The notes under the pieces were generated by a model. It saw nothing but the letters and a program-made list of their open reading frames with translations, made no database searches and was not told the DNA's origin. Source: Candidatus Phaeomarinobacter ectocarpi (GTDB lineage Bacteria > Pseudomonadota > Alphaproteobacteria > CGMCC-115125). From it: a stretch of 64,000 bases of DNA. Positions 1-9,015 of the stretch are shown one piece after another (within the stretch, counting starts at the first letter, position 1; each line of letters begins with the position of its first letter). Location: the NCBI RefSeq assembly GCF_000689395.1, contig NZ_HG966617.1, positions 3,322,721 to 3,386,720 of the forward strand, read 5' to 3'. The position numbers were made by a program, and so were the translations under genes.

Positions 1-1136
1 CCCTGCAGAACGCCGGCCTGAATGGCGGCGCCCATGGCCACAACCTCATCCGGGTTCACACCCTTATGCGGCTCCTTGCCAAAGAACTTTTCAACGACTT
101 CCTGGATCTTCGGCATGCGTGTCATGCCGCCGACCAGAACAACTTCGTCGATGTCTGATGCCTTGAGGCCTGCGTCTTCCAGTGCCTTCTTGCAGGGGTC
201 GATCGTGCGCTGCACCAGCTTGTCCACCAGCTGCTCCAGCTTGGCGCGGGTCAGCTTCGTGGTCAGGTGCTTGGGGCCGGACGCGTCAGCGGTGATGAAC
301 GGCAGGTTCACTTCCGTCTGCGTCGCGGACGACAGCTCGATCTTTGCCTTTTCAGCGGCTTCTTTCAGGCGCTGCAGGGCAAGCTTGTCGCCCTTGAGGT
401 CAATGCCGTTTTCCTTCTTGAACTCGTCCGCCAGGAAATCGACCAGCAGCATGTCGAAGTCTTCACCACCAAGGAAGGTGTCACCATTGGTGGACTTCAC
501 TTCAAACACGCCGTCGCCGATCTCGAGGATCGACACGTCAAACGTACCACCACCAAGGTCATAGACCGCGATGGTCTGACCGTCGGCCTTGTCCAGGCCA
601 TAGGCGAGGGCAGCCGCGGTGGGCTCGTTGATGATGCGCAGCACTTCAAGGCCGGCAATCTTGCCTGCATCCTTGGTGGCCTGACGCTGGGCGTCGTCGA
701 AATAGGCAGGAACCGTAATCACGGCCTGCTCGACGGTTTCGCCAAGATAGCTCTCAGCGGTCTCTTTCATCTTCTGCAGAATGAACGCAGAAATCTGCTG
801 CGGCGAATACTTCTCACCATGGGCTTCAACCCAGGCCGCGCCATTGTCCGCCTCGACGATGGAGTAGGGCACCATGCCCTTGTCCTTTTTGACCGTCGGG
901 TCGTTGATGCGGCGGCCGATGAGGCGCTTGATCGCAAACAGGGTGTTTTCAGGGTTGGTAACCGCCTGGCGCTTGGCCGGCTGACCCGTCAGACGTTCGC
1001 CGTCTGCGGTAAAGGCCACCATGGAAGGCGTCGTGCGTGCGCCTTCTGAATTCTCGATAACTTTCGGGTTGGACCCGTCCATGACCGCAATGCACGAATT
1101 TGTCGTGCCAAGGTCAATGCCGATGACTTTCGCCAT
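1..1136 (-). CDS. dnaK: Chaperone protein DnaK (Hsp70), N-terminal part; cut by window start
   Basis: Cytosolic ATP-dependent Hsp70 chaperone that works with DnaJ and GrpE to fold and rescue proteins. The minus strand reads [20 protein letters not shown] from the ATG at 1136 and stays open to base 1. About 378 residues are visible, which is essentially the whole nucleotide-binding domain: the phosphate-1 loop GIDLGTTNS near residue 6, the phosphate-2 segment [11 protein letters not shown], and the adenosine-side motif [11 protein letters not shown]. The substrate-binding domain lies outside the window. grpE and hrcA follow a few kb away on the same strand, but other genes stand between them, so this is not a tight operon. 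The family assignment is certain from sequence. Confidence 0.98.
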   Translation of the reverse strand, partial: MAKVIGIDLGTTNSCIAVMDGSNPKVIENSEGARTTPSMVAFTADGERLTGQPAKRQAVTNPENTLFAIKRLIGRRINDPTVKKDKGMVPYSIVEADNGAAWVEAHGEKYSPQQISAFILQKMKETAESYLGETVEQAVITVPAYFDDAQRQATKDAGKIAGLEVLRIINEPTAAALAYGLDKADGQTIAVYDLGGGTFDVSILEIGDGVFEVKSTNGDTFLGGEDFDMLLVDFLADEFKKENGIDLKGDKLALQRLKEAAEKAKIELSSATQTEVNLPFITADASGPKHLTTKLTRAKLEQLVDKLVQRTIDPCKKALEDAGLKASDIDEVVLVGGMTRMPKIQEVVEKFFGKEPHKGVNPDEVVAMGAAIQAGVLQ

Positions 1137-1222
1137 TTACTTCGTCTCCACGTTACTTTTAGGCGGACCAGGAATGCTGCGGCCTTACTCTTCAAGCACC
1201 GAACTGCATCCGTGTTGCGGGA

Positions 1223-1251
1223 CCTATACGCGCCTTAACAGCAAACGTCAG
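1223..1251 (-). promoter_or_regulatory. Possible promoter of dnaK
   Basis: On the minus strand CTGACG (1246-1251) and TATAGG (1223-1228) are separated by exactly 17 bases and lie about 87 bases before the dnaK start. Each hexamer matches four of six sigma-70 consensus bases. I could not find a convincing CTTGAA-type heat-shock sigma box nearby. The call rests only on consensus likeness and position. Confidence 0.25.
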
Positions 1252-1413
1252 GCCCTGCAGGTCCCCTCGTGTTGAACCTACAAAAAAGCGTGTCCAAAAA
1301 GACCCGCAACTTCAGGGCGGTATATAAGTAGCAGGCGGGTGCACTGCAACACTCGCGGCCCGAATTCGGGGCCAATTTTCCATAATTCTACTGTGAATCG
1401 AGGAATACTGGGA

Positions 1414-1734
1414 ATGAGTCAGCATCCAGATGGTCCCAACAGAGGGATTCTGCGTGTCCAACGCATGTTGTTGGGTTTCGTGGCGCTCCCGCTTGCTCTT
1501 TGGTCCGTGCAGATGGCGGCGCTCATCGGCTGGACATCAACGCATTGGGCAATACAGACGGTTTCATTTGTGTACCTCTTTATTGCTCCCGCTGCTTTGG
1601 TTGCGTGCGGAATTGGCTGTTTGCTGCCATTGGAAAGACTTCAAAATGCCTGTGTGGGAGCAATGAAGGTGGCGATTCTGGTGGCTCTTGCTCACTTTGT
1701 GCTGCTGATTGCAGTGTCATTTCTGACAGGCTGA
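1414..1734 (+). CDS. Small integral membrane protein of unknown function
   Basis: A 106-residue protein that I do not recognise. It has three hydrophobic stretches that look like membrane spans: about residues 18-40 (MLLGFVALPLALWSVQMAA), 45-72 and 85-104. The start at 1414 (MSQHPDGPN) is chosen because AGGA lies 9 bases upstream; a longer reading from 1339 is open but has no ribosome binding site. It ends five bases before the AlkB-like gene, so the two may be co-transcribed. Base composition is somewhat more AT-rich than the neighbours. A DoxX- or YccF-like small membrane protein is possible but not supported. Confidence 0.6.
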   Translation: MSQHPDGPNRGILRVQRMLLGFVALPLALWSVQMAALIGWTSTHWAIQTVSFVYLFIAPAALVACGIGCLLPLERLQNACVGAMKVAILVALAHFVLLIAVSFLTG

Positions 1735-1738
1735 AAGC

Positions 1739-2368
1739 ATGACGGGCTTTTGTAACAAACTGACGCCTGCGCCCGGCGTTGATCTGCACTCGGGAGCTCT
1801 GGATACAACAGCCCAGCGCAGGCTGCTGGACGATATTCGCGAGATCACCGGACAGGCGCCGCTTTATAATCCCACCATGCCGCGCACCGGCAAGCCGTGG
1901 ACCGTCCGCATGACCAGTTGCGGCCCTCAGGGGTGGGTGTCGGACCGGTCCGGCTACCGCTACCAGCCAAATCACCCCGAAACAGGCAATCCATGGCCCG
2001 CCATTCCGCAGATGCTGCTCGACCTCTGGGACGAGACCACCGGTTACCCGGCGCCACCAGAATGCTGTCTGGTCAATTTCTATGCTGACAACGCCCGCAT
2101 GGGCCTGCACCGCGATGAGGACGAGGAGGCACTGGACGCCCCCGTTCTCTCCATCTCCCTGGGTGATACGGCAACGTTCCGCCTTGGGGGGCTGGAGCGG
2201 AAGGGCAAGACCCAGAGCTTCAAGCTCCACTCAGGCGACGTCCTCCTCATCGGCGGCGACAACCGCCTCGCCTATCACGGCATCGACCGGGTGTTTCCCA
2301 ACACCTCAACGCTGCTGAAGGATGGCGGACGCATCAACCTGACGCTGCGGCGGGTCACAAAGCCCTAG
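1739..2368 (+). CDS. alkB: AlkB-like 2-oxoglutarate/Fe(II) dioxygenase (DNA/RNA alkylation repair)
   Basis: Oxidative demethylase that removes 1-methyladenine and 3-methylcytosine lesions from nucleic acid, using Fe(II) and 2-oxoglutarate. The 209 residues match E. coli AlkB in length and layout. The iron ligands are visible as His124-x-Asp126 (LHRDED) and His180 (YHGI), and the 2-oxoglutarate arginines as Arg198 and Arg204 in the RxxxxxR motif (RINLTLR). The substrate-lid region near residues 50-80 carries the MTSCGPQGW/YRY segment typical of AlkB. The start follows the upstream membrane-protein stop by four bases. Its stop shares the palindrome CTAG (2365-2368) with the stop of the convergent glyoxalase gene. 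Confidence 0.93.
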   Translation: MTGFCNKLTPAPGVDLHSGALDTTAQRRLLDDIREITGQAPLYNPTMPRTGKPWTVRMTSCGPQGWVSDRSGYRYQPNHPETGNPWPAIPQMLLDLWDETTGYPAPPECCLVNFYADNARMGLHRDEDEEALDAPVLSISLGDTATFRLGGLERKGKTQSFKLHSGDVLLIGGDNRLAYHGIDRVFPNTSTLLKDGGRINLTLRRVTKP

Positions 2369-2766
2369 TCACGGTTTGCCGCCATCAGGCCCGGCGACTT
2401 CACCGTCGGGTCGATGTCATGACCAAAGCAGATGATGTGGCCGTCCGGATCGCGGATGTCGAAGTCGCGCAGGCCATAGGGTGTGTTTTCGATCTCGCGG
2501 ACAATGTCCACACCGTTTTTGGTCAGCTCCGCCAGCAGCGCATCGGCGTCCTCCACATAGACATAGGCCGCCCAGTACTGGTTGAGGGCCGGCTCAATGC
2601 CGTCGCGCGCCCGGTCGAGGGCAATCGTCACCTCGCCCCTTTGAACGATGCAAAAGTCAGGACCGTCTCCCCAGCCACCATGGGAGGTGAAGCCCAGTCG
2701 GGTGCAGTAAAACTGTTCGCTCGCGGTTACACTTTTGACCTGCAGGACGGGCATGGCGCGGATCAT
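2365..2766 (-). CDS. Glyoxalase/bleomycin-resistance fold (VOC) protein
   Basis: A 133-residue vicinal-oxygen-chelate fold protein. Visible traits are the opening strand MPVLQVKSVTASEQFYCTRLGF, a central YVYVEDADALLAEL segment and the closing motif RDFDIRDPDGHIICFGHD, where the metal-ligand Glu of true glyoxalases would sit in the last strand. Members range from glyoxalase I to bleomycin-binding resistance proteins and unknown dioxygenases; substrate cannot be told here. The start at 2766 (MIRAMPVL) has GAGG about eight bases upstream; an ATG at 2754 also fits. Longer readings run into the promoter of the divergent DUF3047 gene and are unlikely. Confidence 0.8.
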   Translation of the reverse strand: MIRAMPVLQVKSVTASEQFYCTRLGFTSHGGWGDGPDFCIVQRGEVTIALDRARDGIEPALNQYWAAYVYVEDADALLAELTKNGVDIVREIENTPYGLRDFDIRDPDGHIICFGHDIDPTVKSPGLMAANRD

Positions 2767-2904
2767 GGCTCGAGCCTCGCGTGTATCGATTTCCAATCCA
2801 TACAGTTTTGCCCAAGTGGTCCCGATGAACAATGCGTGTAACTGCTGGCGCATGATCCGCTCGGCGTCGTACGCTGAGGGTGAAAAAGATCGGGGAGAGA
2901 TCAA

Positions 2905-4074
2905 ATGGGCGCAGCGCACGATATTGGTGTGGCTTTCAAACGCTGGCGCTATGTCAGCAAACACGGCAAGGCCGACGCGCCCATGTCCAGCGACGATTTT
3001 CGCGCGCAAGCGCAGCCGCTGATTGATGCGGCCGCAGAGCACATTGCGGAAGCTGCCTTTATTGACCTGCCGCCATCGCGGATGCCGTGGACATCAACGG
3101 ACATTGTGCTGGAGGACGGCGACGAAGTGACCTTGCTGTCCGTTGGCCGCCTTTGGCTGAGCCGCGGACTTGATATCTGGGTCGGGCCGCAGTTTCAGGT
3201 CTGGGGCCGGGTCGGGGAAACCGGCGAGATCTTCAATGGCACCCGCGAAAGCATGACGGTGACAGCGTCCAGCACGGCTGCGACGGGTGGCCGTCTTTAT
3301 CTCGGCGGCCAGTTCCCCGGGCAATTTTCGGAAAAAACCGGCCGCATGATGCCGGACCTGAACGCCTATGAAGCCGCTGATGGCGAATTCGCGGTCCTGG
3401 CCATCCGCTGGCTTGGAACGGCTGCTGCAGGCCTTGCAGCCATGGCACAGGTCGGGGACGTAAACGATCTTGTGTCGGGGGAGCGTAAGCGTCTTGAAAA
3501 CCCGGATACGCCGCCCGAAGGCTGGAACCATCTGTGGTTCCTGGGCCAGAATGATATCTATACGGATCAATCAGATTCCGGTGAACACGCCTGCATCCAC
3601 TGCCACACCGATCAGAACGTCGGCATCCTGCAAAAGGAAACACCGTTCGAGCTGACACCGGACACGGAGATTTCATGGGACTGGAAGGTAGGCGCCATCC
3701 CCTCCGCCCTGCCCGAGGATACCGCCGCCAGCCACGACTACATTTCCATCGCGGTGGAGTTCGAGAACGGCCGCGACATCACGTATTACTGGAGCAATGA
3801 TCTGCCGATTGGCAAAGCCTATTGGTGTCCGCTGCCCACCTGGAAGGACCGCGAGTTCCACGTCGTGATCCGCTCCGGCGAGGGGGACTTGAAAAAATGG
3901 CTCAGCGAAAAACGTAATCTGTATGCGGATTATGTGCAGTATATGGGCGCACCGCCCGACCGTATTGTCCGCGTCTGGTTCATTGCCAACAGCCTGTTCC
4001 AGCGCATCCCCGGCATGGCGGATTTCCGCAACATCGAACTGACATCCGGCAGTGAGAAACTACGCGTGCTCTAG
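2905..4074 (+). CDS. DUF3047 domain protein with a CxxCH motif
   Basis: A 389-residue protein of unknown function whose C-terminal half looks like DUF3047: WDWKVGAIPSALPEDTAASH, then a YISIAVEFENGRDITYYWS strand pair and RVWFIANSLFQ. The N-terminal part, with VLEDGDEVTLLSVGRLWLS and a GGRLYLGGQFPG segment, resembles a sugar-binding beta-sandwich; that is my reading of pattern only. Residues 230-234 are CIHCH, which matches the c-type heme attachment pattern, but I see no N-terminal signal peptide for export. The start has GGGGAGAG six bases upstream. It is divergent from the glyoxalase-type gene. Function unknown. Confidence 0.75.
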   Translation: MGAAHDIGVAFKRWRYVSKHGKADAPMSSDDFRAQAQPLIDAAAEHIAEAAFIDLPPSRMPWTSTDIVLEDGDEVTLLSVGRLWLSRGLDIWVGPQFQVWGRVGETGEIFNGTRESMTVTASSTAATGGRLYLGGQFPGQFSEKTGRMMPDLNAYEAADGEFAVLAIRWLGTAAAGLAAMAQVGDVNDLVSGERKRLENPDTPPEGWNHLWFLGQNDIYTDQSDSGEHACIHCHTDQNVGILQKETPFELTPDTEISWDWKVGAIPSALPEDTAASHDYISIAVEFENGRDITYYWSNDLPIGKAYWCPLPTWKDREFHVVIRSGEGDLKKWLSEKRNLYADYVQYMGAPPDRIVRVWFIANSLFQRIPGMADFRNIELTSGSEKLRVL

Positions 4075-4120
4075 GCGGATCAAGGTGTGCCGAGCGCTAA
4101 GACGCCCACCCGCCCGTTTT

Positions 4121-4207
4121 GTCACCCCGGACTTGATCCGGGGTCCAGAGCCATATGGCAACGCGCTCACATGTCGCTCCTGGATCCCGGATCAAGTCCG
4201 GGGTGAC
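4121..4207. repeat. Dispersed palindromic repeat, complete copy (copy 1)
   Basis: Two arms in inverted orientation, 4121-4146 and 4182-4207, each centred on the palindrome CCCCGGA-CTTGA-TCCGGGG or its near-complement. The arms bound a short spacer. The same core returns at 34848-34866, 61610-61628 and, as a half, at 62231-62249. It lies between the ends of the DUF3047 gene and grpE, where it could also act as a bidirectional stem-loop. Confidence 0.85.
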
Positions 4208-4239
4208 ATGTCAGGGCGTTGGGCGGGCCTCTGAAAGCT

Positions 4240-5010
4240 TCAGGCTTTGGTGTCGATCTTTGAACCCGGTGTCGGCTTGTCCGGGTCTGCGGCCTCAGGC
4301 GCCGGGTCGGCTGGAGTTTCCGGTGCAGCTTCTGCGGCGGGTTGCGGGGCCACAGCGGGGCCACCTTTGGAGATGCCCACCATCGCAGGGCGCAGCAGAC
4401 GATCACCGATCACATAGCCGGTCGCGACAACTTCCATGACGGTACCTGCCGGACGGGTCGGGTCGGGCGCTTCAAACATCGCCTGATGCAGATTGGGGTC
4501 AAACTTTTCGCCGTGCGGGTTGATGGCTTTGACGCCGTGGCGCTCCATCACCGAGAGGAATTCCCGCTCGGTCATCTCAACGCCTTCAATGAGATTGCGG
4601 ACCGGCTCTGGCACGCCCTGGCGATCTTCCTCAGACAGAGTGTCGATGGCGCGGCGCATGTTGTCGCCGACGCTCAGAATATCGCGGGCAAAGCTGGTCA
4701 TGGCGTATTTGCTGGCATCCTGCTTGTCGCGCTCGGCACGCTTGCGGGTGTTTTCAGCGTCGGCTACGGCGCGCAGCAGCCGGTCGCGCAGGTCATTTAC
4801 CTGGGATTCCAGCTCGGCAATCTGGGCTTCCGGTGTCAGCAGCGCGTCAGCGGCTGCTTCCAGAGCTTCCTTGGATGTGGGCTCACCGCCCTCCGCCCAT
4901 GGCGTGTCGCCTGTGGAATCCGCCGCAGCAGCGTCTTCAGCCGGCGTTTCGGGCGCGCCTTCAGTGTCAGGCATGTTCTGGGGGTCTTGCGGGTCTTTGG
5001 GGTCACTCAT
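4240..5010 (-). CDS. grpE: Nucleotide exchange factor GrpE
   Basis: Cytosolic partner of DnaK that releases ADP and so resets the chaperone cycle. The 256 residues carry the GrpE core: a long coiled-coil helix (about 65-105, AQIAELESQVNDLRDRLLRAVADAENTRKR), the dimer helices around RDILSVGDNMRRAID, and the beta-wing with GEKFDPNLHQAMFE and the signature GYVIGDRLLRPAMVGISKG. An acidic, Ala/Pro/Glu-rich N-terminus and an Ala/Pro-rich C-terminal tail add about 50 residues beyond compact GrpE proteins. It lies downstream of hrcA on the same strand with a 148-base gap. Confidence 0.97.
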   Translation of the reverse strand: MSDPKDPQDPQNMPDTEGAPETPAEDAAAADSTGDTPWAEGGEPTSKEALEAAADALLTPEAQIAELESQVNDLRDRLLRAVADAENTRKRAERDKQDASKYAMTSFARDILSVGDNMRRAIDTLSEEDRQGVPEPVRNLIEGVEMTEREFLSVMERHGVKAINPHGEKFDPNLHQAMFEAPDPTRPAGTVMEVVATGYVIGDRLLRPAMVGISKGGPAVAPQPAAEAAPETPADPAPEAADPDKPTPGSKIDTKA

Positions 5011-5158
5011 CAGAACGTCACCATCTGGAACTAGGGTGGAATACCGGGATGTTGGGGCGCTTGTAAGCCAAGCAGCGGCCTGTGTGAACCATCCCGAAAA
5101 AACGATTATGGCAGCTATCTAGGGGCACAAAGGCAATCTGTGAAGCCCCCATCTGTCC

Positions 5159-6247
5159 CTAGCTCACAAGCTGGGTCACCAGCCGGGCGGTATAGTCCAC
5201 CATGGGGATGACCCGGGCATAATTGAGCCGTGTGGGCCCCACCACCCCGAGCACGCCGACAATGTCGTTGTCCGCATTCGTGTAGGGCGAAACGATGACC
5301 GACGAGCCCGACAGGGAAAACAGCTTGGTTTCAGAGCCGATGAAAATCCGCACCCCGTCGGCATCTTCCGCCATGGTCAAAAGCTGCAGCAGCTCTTCCT
5401 TGGTTTCCAGATCATCAAACAGTTTGCGGACCCGCTCCAGGTCTTCCAGCGCCTGAACGTCTTCCAGCAGATTGCCGCGCCCGCGCACGATCAATGATCG
5501 TTCTGCGGTGCCATTGACCGAGTCCGTGCCGGACCACACAGCCAGCCCCGCCTCCACCACCTGGGCGGTCAGGGCATCAAGCTCGGCCTTGCGGGCTGAG
5601 ATTTCCTGCCGGACCTGCCGCTGGGCATCGCCAAAGCTGCGGCCCTTGAGGCGCGCATTGAGATAGTTGGAGGCCATGGTCAGCGACGACGCGGGCATAT
5701 CCACCGGCGTATCAATGATCCGGTTTTCAACCAGCCCATCTTCAAAAACGATGACGGCGAGCGTCTGCCCCGGGGCCACCGGCACAAACTCAAGCTGCTT
5801 GAGCCGCGCTTCGCGCTTGGGCGCCACCACAAGCCCTGCGCAATGCGACAGGCCGGAGAGTGTTTGCGAGACCTGCGCCAGCGCGTCATCCACCGCCTGA
5901 TTGGAGCCTGTCAGCTGCGATTCAATGCCCGCGCGTTCGTCGTCGCTGAGATCGCCCACCTGCAGCAGCGCATCCACAAACAGCCGCAATCCGGCCTCGG
6001 TCGGCATGCGGCCAGCAGACGTATGCGGGGAGGAGAGCAGGCCCAGATCCTCTAGGTCCGCCATGACATTGCGAATGGAGGCCGGCGACAGGGACGCGCC
6101 ATTCACCAGCCCGGTCTTGGACAGGGTGCGTGATCCTACGGGCCCGCCTGTTTCCAGATAGGTCTCTACAAGCTGGCGGAACACATCCCGCGAGCGTTGA
6201 TTGAGTTCGAGCAGCGTATTGGGGCCGTCAGACGTAAAGTCGGACAT
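5159..6247 (-). CDS. hrcA: Heat-inducible transcription repressor HrcA
   Basis: Repressor of class I heat-shock genes that binds the CIRCE operator and needs GroEL to stay active. The 362 residues show an N-terminal winged helix ([30 protein letters not shown], then [31 protein letters not shown]), a GAF-like middle and the closing [24 protein letters not shown] typical of HrcA. The ATG at 6247 (MSDFTSDG) is chosen; the frame stays open upstream to a TTG at 6292 without a better ribosome site. It is divergent from rph, an arrangement common in Alphaproteobacteria. No CIRCE inverted repeat was seen in the window, so its targets (groESL) lie elsewhere. Confidence 0.96.
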   Translation of the reverse strand: MSDFTSDGPNTLLELNQRSRDVFRQLVETYLETGGPVGSRTLSKTGLVNGASLSPASIRNVMADLEDLGLLSSPHTSAGRMPTEAGLRLFVDALLQVGDLSDDERAGIESQLTGSNQAVDDALAQVSQTLSGLSHCAGLVVAPKREARLKQLEFVPVAPGQTLAVIVFEDGLVENRIIDTPVDMPASSLTMASNYLNARLKGRSFGDAQRQVRQEISARKAELDALTAQVVEAGLAVWSGTDSVNGTAERSLIVRGRGNLLEDVQALEDLERVRKLFDDLETKEELLQLLTMAEDADGVRIFIGSETKLFSLSGSSVIVSPYTNADNDIVGVLGVVGPTRLNYARVIPMVDYTARLVTQLVS

Positions 6248-6310
6248 AAAGCTGTGTCGTCTCCCAGAATGCGGGCTTTGGCGCGCCCGCAAATGACCTA
6301 TCTGTTGTCA

Positions 6311-6339
6311 AATCTAGGAACGCGGCTGCATTCCGTCAA
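6311..6339 (-). promoter_or_regulatory. Probable sigma-70-type promoter of hrcA
   Basis: On the minus strand TTGACG (6334-6339) and TAGATT (6311-6316) are 17 bases apart and 64 bases before the hrcA start. The -35 box matches five of six consensus bases and the -10 box four. It lies in the hrcA-rph divergent spacer. Confidence 0.45.
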
Positions 6340-6518
6340 TTTTGCCGACCCCCGCATTGCTGCCCCTGCTTTGCTGAATCTGCATTCCCTGCCTGCGCAT
6401 TCCTACTTGCCGGGGGGCGGTGCGAACGATAGGAAGTGGCCAACTTGGCTGGCCAATCAAGCGTCAGCCTACACGTCTTTGTCTCAAGACCCCTTCATAC
6501 AAGAATATTGGAGTTCCC

Positions 6519-7232
6519 ATGCGCCCGTCAGGCCGCCGTCCCGATCAAATGCGTTCCGTATCCTTCGAGCCGGGCTTCTCCAAGCACGCGGAAGGCTCCT
6601 GCCTTGTGCGTTTTGGCGACACCCATGTGCTGGTGACCGCCAGCCTTGAAGAGCGCGTGCCGCCTTTCCTGCGCAATTCGGGCCGTGGCTGGGTGACAGC
6701 TGAATACGGCATGCTGCCCCGCGCGACAGGCGACCGCATGCGCCGCGAGGCCTCCGCTGGCAAGCAGTCCGGCCGCACCCAGGAAATCCAGCGCCTCATC
6801 GGCCGCTCCCTGCGCGCCGTGGTTGACCTTGAAGCCATGGGCGAACGCCAGGTGTCCGTTGATTGCGACGTCATTCAGGCCGACGGCGGGACCCGCACAG
6901 CTTCCATTACCGGCGCCTGGGTGGCCCTGCACCAGTGCTTCAGCTGGATGAAAGAGCGCGAGATGATCAAGGAAATCCCCTTGAAGGATCATGTGGCAGC
7001 TATTTCCTGCGGCATCTATCAGGGCACGGGCGTGTCTGATCTCGATTACGCTGAAGATTCAACCGCCGACACCGACGCCAACTTCGTGATGACCGGCTCG
7101 GGCGGCATTGTTGAAATTCAGGGTACAGCCGAAGGCGACCCTTTCACCGAAACCCAGTTCAACGAGCTGATGGGTCTGGCCAAGGCCTCGATCCGCGATC
7201 TGGTGGAAATGCAAAAGCAGGCGGTGGCCTGA
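6519..7232 (+). CDS. rph: Ribonuclease PH
   Basis: Phosphorolytic 3'-5' exoribonuclease that trims tRNA 3' ends. At 237 residues it is the standard length. Family traits visible: [20 protein letters not shown] at the start, [20 protein letters not shown] with the conserved arginines, [19 protein letters not shown], the [20 protein letters not shown] phosphate-site segment, and [18 protein letters not shown] near the end. The ATG at 6519 follows GGAG by four bases. It is followed by rdgB after three bases, and the pair is probably an operon with hemW. Confidence 0.97.
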   Translation: MRPSGRRPDQMRSVSFEPGFSKHAEGSCLVRFGDTHVLVTASLEERVPPFLRNSGRGWVTAEYGMLPRATGDRMRREASAGKQSGRTQEIQRLIGRSLRAVVDLEAMGERQVSVDCDVIQADGGTRTASITGAWVALHQCFSWMKEREMIKEIPLKDHVAAISCGIYQGTGVSDLDYAEDSTADTDANFVMTGSGGIVEIQGTAEGDPFTETQFNELMGLAKASIRDLVEMQKQAVA

Positions 7233-7235
7233 CCC

Positions 7236-7865
7236 ATGCCGCATCGCCGTTTCACAGCAGGCAAGCTGGTTGTCGCCAGCCACAACGAAGGCAAGGTCAA
7301 GGAGATCCGCGCCCTGCTTGAGCCGTTTGGCGTCGAGACAGTATCTGCGGCAGAACTTGACCTGCCCGAGCCGGAAGAAACGGAAACGACCTTCACAGGC
7401 AATGCGGAACTCAAGGCGCTTGCCGCTGCAAAGGCAGCCGACATGCCCGCCCTGTCGGACGACAGCGGGCTTGCGGTGGATATTCTCGGCGGCGAGCCTG
7501 GCATCTATTCTGCCCGCTGGGCGGAAACCGGTGAGGGCCGTGACTTCGGCGTCGCCATGACCCGCGTCGAAAAAGAGATGTGCGAGAAAAACGGCGGGCC
7601 GGACGGCAACCGCAAGGCACAGTTCATCTGCGCGCTGACATTGGCGTGGGCCGACGGCCATGTTGAAACCTTCGAAGGCAGTGTCGCGGGCGCCCTTGTC
7701 TGGCCGGCCCGCGGCACACGCGGCTTCGGCTATGATCCCGTGTTTCAGCCCAATGGGCACAAGGTCACTTTTGGCGAGATGGATCCGGCGGCCAAACATG
7801 CAATCTCCCACCGCGCCCACGCCTTCGAGCAGCTCATCGACGCGTGCTTTGCCCACAAGAGCTGA
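7236..7865 (+). CDS. rdgB: Non-canonical purine NTP pyrophosphatase (RdgB/HAM1 family)
   Basis: House-cleaning enzyme that hydrolyses ITP, dITP and XTP to monophosphates, preventing deaminated purines from entering nucleic acids. The 209 residues carry the family signatures: [17 protein letters not shown] at the N-terminus (substrate binding), the [22 protein letters not shown] motif around residue 70, GFGYDPVF, and the closing [11 protein letters not shown]. It sits three bases after rph and its end overlaps the likely start of hemW, so the three genes appear to be translated from one message. Confidence 0.96.
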   Translation: MPHRRFTAGKLVVASHNEGKVKEIRALLEPFGVETVSAAELDLPEPEETETTFTGNAELKALAAAKAADMPALSDDSGLAVDILGGEPGIYSARWAETGEGRDFGVAMTRVEKEMCEKNGGPDGNRKAQFICALTLAWADGHVETFEGSVAGALVWPARGTRGFGYDPVFQPNGHKVTFGEMDPAAKHAISHRAHAFEQLIDACFAHKS

Positions 7866-9015
7866 CACGCCTGCGGATGAGCGCCCGTTCGGCGTCTACG
7901 TCCATTGGCCGTTCTGTCAGGCCAAATGTCCCTATTGTGATTTCAACAGCCACGTAAAGCAGGGCGTTGATCAGGCCCGCTATGCCAGGGCCCTCACCCG
8001 TGAACTGACGGCCATGGCGCAGCGGATGCCCAGGCGGACAGTCAGCAGCATCTTCTTTGGCGGCGGCACGCCGTCATTGATGGATGTGACAACTGTCTCG
8101 TCATTGCTGGAGGCCATCAACAGCCTGTGGACAGTTTCCGACGACGTTGAAATCACCCTCGAAGCAAACCCCACCAGCGTCGAGGCAGATCGCTTTCGCG
8201 GTTACCGCGCTGCGGGCGTGAACCGCGTATCGCTGGGCGTGCAGGCCATGGACGACAAGAGCCTCAAGGCGCTTGGCAGATTGCATACGGCGCAGGAGGC
8301 GCTGACGGCGGTGGCGCTGGCCCGCGATACCTTTGAGCGCGTGTCGTTTGACCTCATCTACGCCCGCCCCCACCAGACAATCGACGACTGGCGGCGCGAG
8401 CTGACCGACGCACTGGCCTACACCGCCGGGCACATGTCGCTCTATCAGCTCACCATCGAGGAGGGGACGCCCTTTGCAGCGCTCCACGAAGCCGGGCGTC
8501 TGGAGACACCGTCTGAGGATGTGGGTGCTGCGATGTACGAAGTAACCCAGGAGTTGTGCGAGGCGGCAGGGCTTCATGCCTACGAAGTGTCAAACCATGC
8601 CCGGCCCGGAGACGAAAGCCGCCACAACCTGGTCTACTGGCAGGGCGACCCGTATGCGGCTGCGGGCCCCGGTGCCCACGGCCGGCTGCTGGTCGACGGG
8701 AAATGGATCTCAACCCAGACCCATGATGACCCCATGCGGTGGCTGACCCAGGTTGAGAAAACCGGGTCCGGTATGGCTGTGGATGACCATGTGGATAACT
8801 TGGACAGAGCGGTGGAAATCCTCTTGATGGGTCTAAGACTCACCTCGGGAGTCCATCAATCGCAGCTTCCAGCCCTTCTGGGAGACGTCGTTGACAGCCA
8901 GGCTGTCAAAGCTCTTGCAGCCGAAGGATTGCTTCTGGCCCATGGGGATAACCTGCAGGTGACCTCAAAAGGCCGCCCTGTGCTCAACGCCATCCTGCGC
9001 GAAATTCTGCTCTAG
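7849..9015 (+). CDS. hemW: Heme chaperone HemW (radical SAM, coproporphyrinogen III oxidase-like)
   Basis: Radical-SAM protein now viewed as a heme chaperone rather than the anaerobic coproporphyrinogen oxidase it resembles. The cluster motif is at the N-terminus as [11 protein letters not shown] (CxxxCxxC, Cys23, 27 and 30 from this start), followed by [13 protein letters not shown] and [12 protein letters not shown]. The HemN C-terminal domain is present to the end. The start is uncertain: TTG at 7849 overlaps rdgB by 17 bases, while ATG at 7798 overlaps it by 68 and would add a Ser/Thr-rich leader. I prefer the shorter form. Its stop shares CTAG (9012-9015) with the stop of the convergent lipoprotein gene. 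Confidence 0.92.
   Translation: MPTRADTPADERPFGVYVHWPFCQAKCPYCDFNSHVKQGVDQARYARALTRELTAMAQRMPRRTVSSIFFGGGTPSLMDVTTVSSLLEAINSLWTVSDDVEITLEANPTSVEADRFRGYRAAGVNRVSLGVQAMDDKSLKALGRLHTAQEALTAVALARDTFERVSFDLIYARPHQTIDDWRRELTDALAYTAGHMSLYQLTIEEGTPFAALHEAGRLETPSEDVGAAMYEVTQELCEAAGLHAYEVSNHARPGDESRHNLVYWQGDPYAAAGPGAHGRLLVDGKWISTQTHDDPMRWLTQVEKTGSGMAVDDHVDNLDRAVEILLMGLRLTSGVHQSQLPALLGDVVDSQAVKALAAEGLLLAHGDNLQVTSKGRPVLNAILREILL

Noticed and set aside
3592-3606. Covalent heme site (CIHCH) making the DUF3047 protein a cytochrome c
   Set aside because: No signal peptide and no other cytochrome traits; kept only as a finding to test.
6248-6518. CIRCE operator between hrcA and rph
   Set aside because: No TTAGCACTC-N9-GAGTGCTAA or close variant is present in this spacer.
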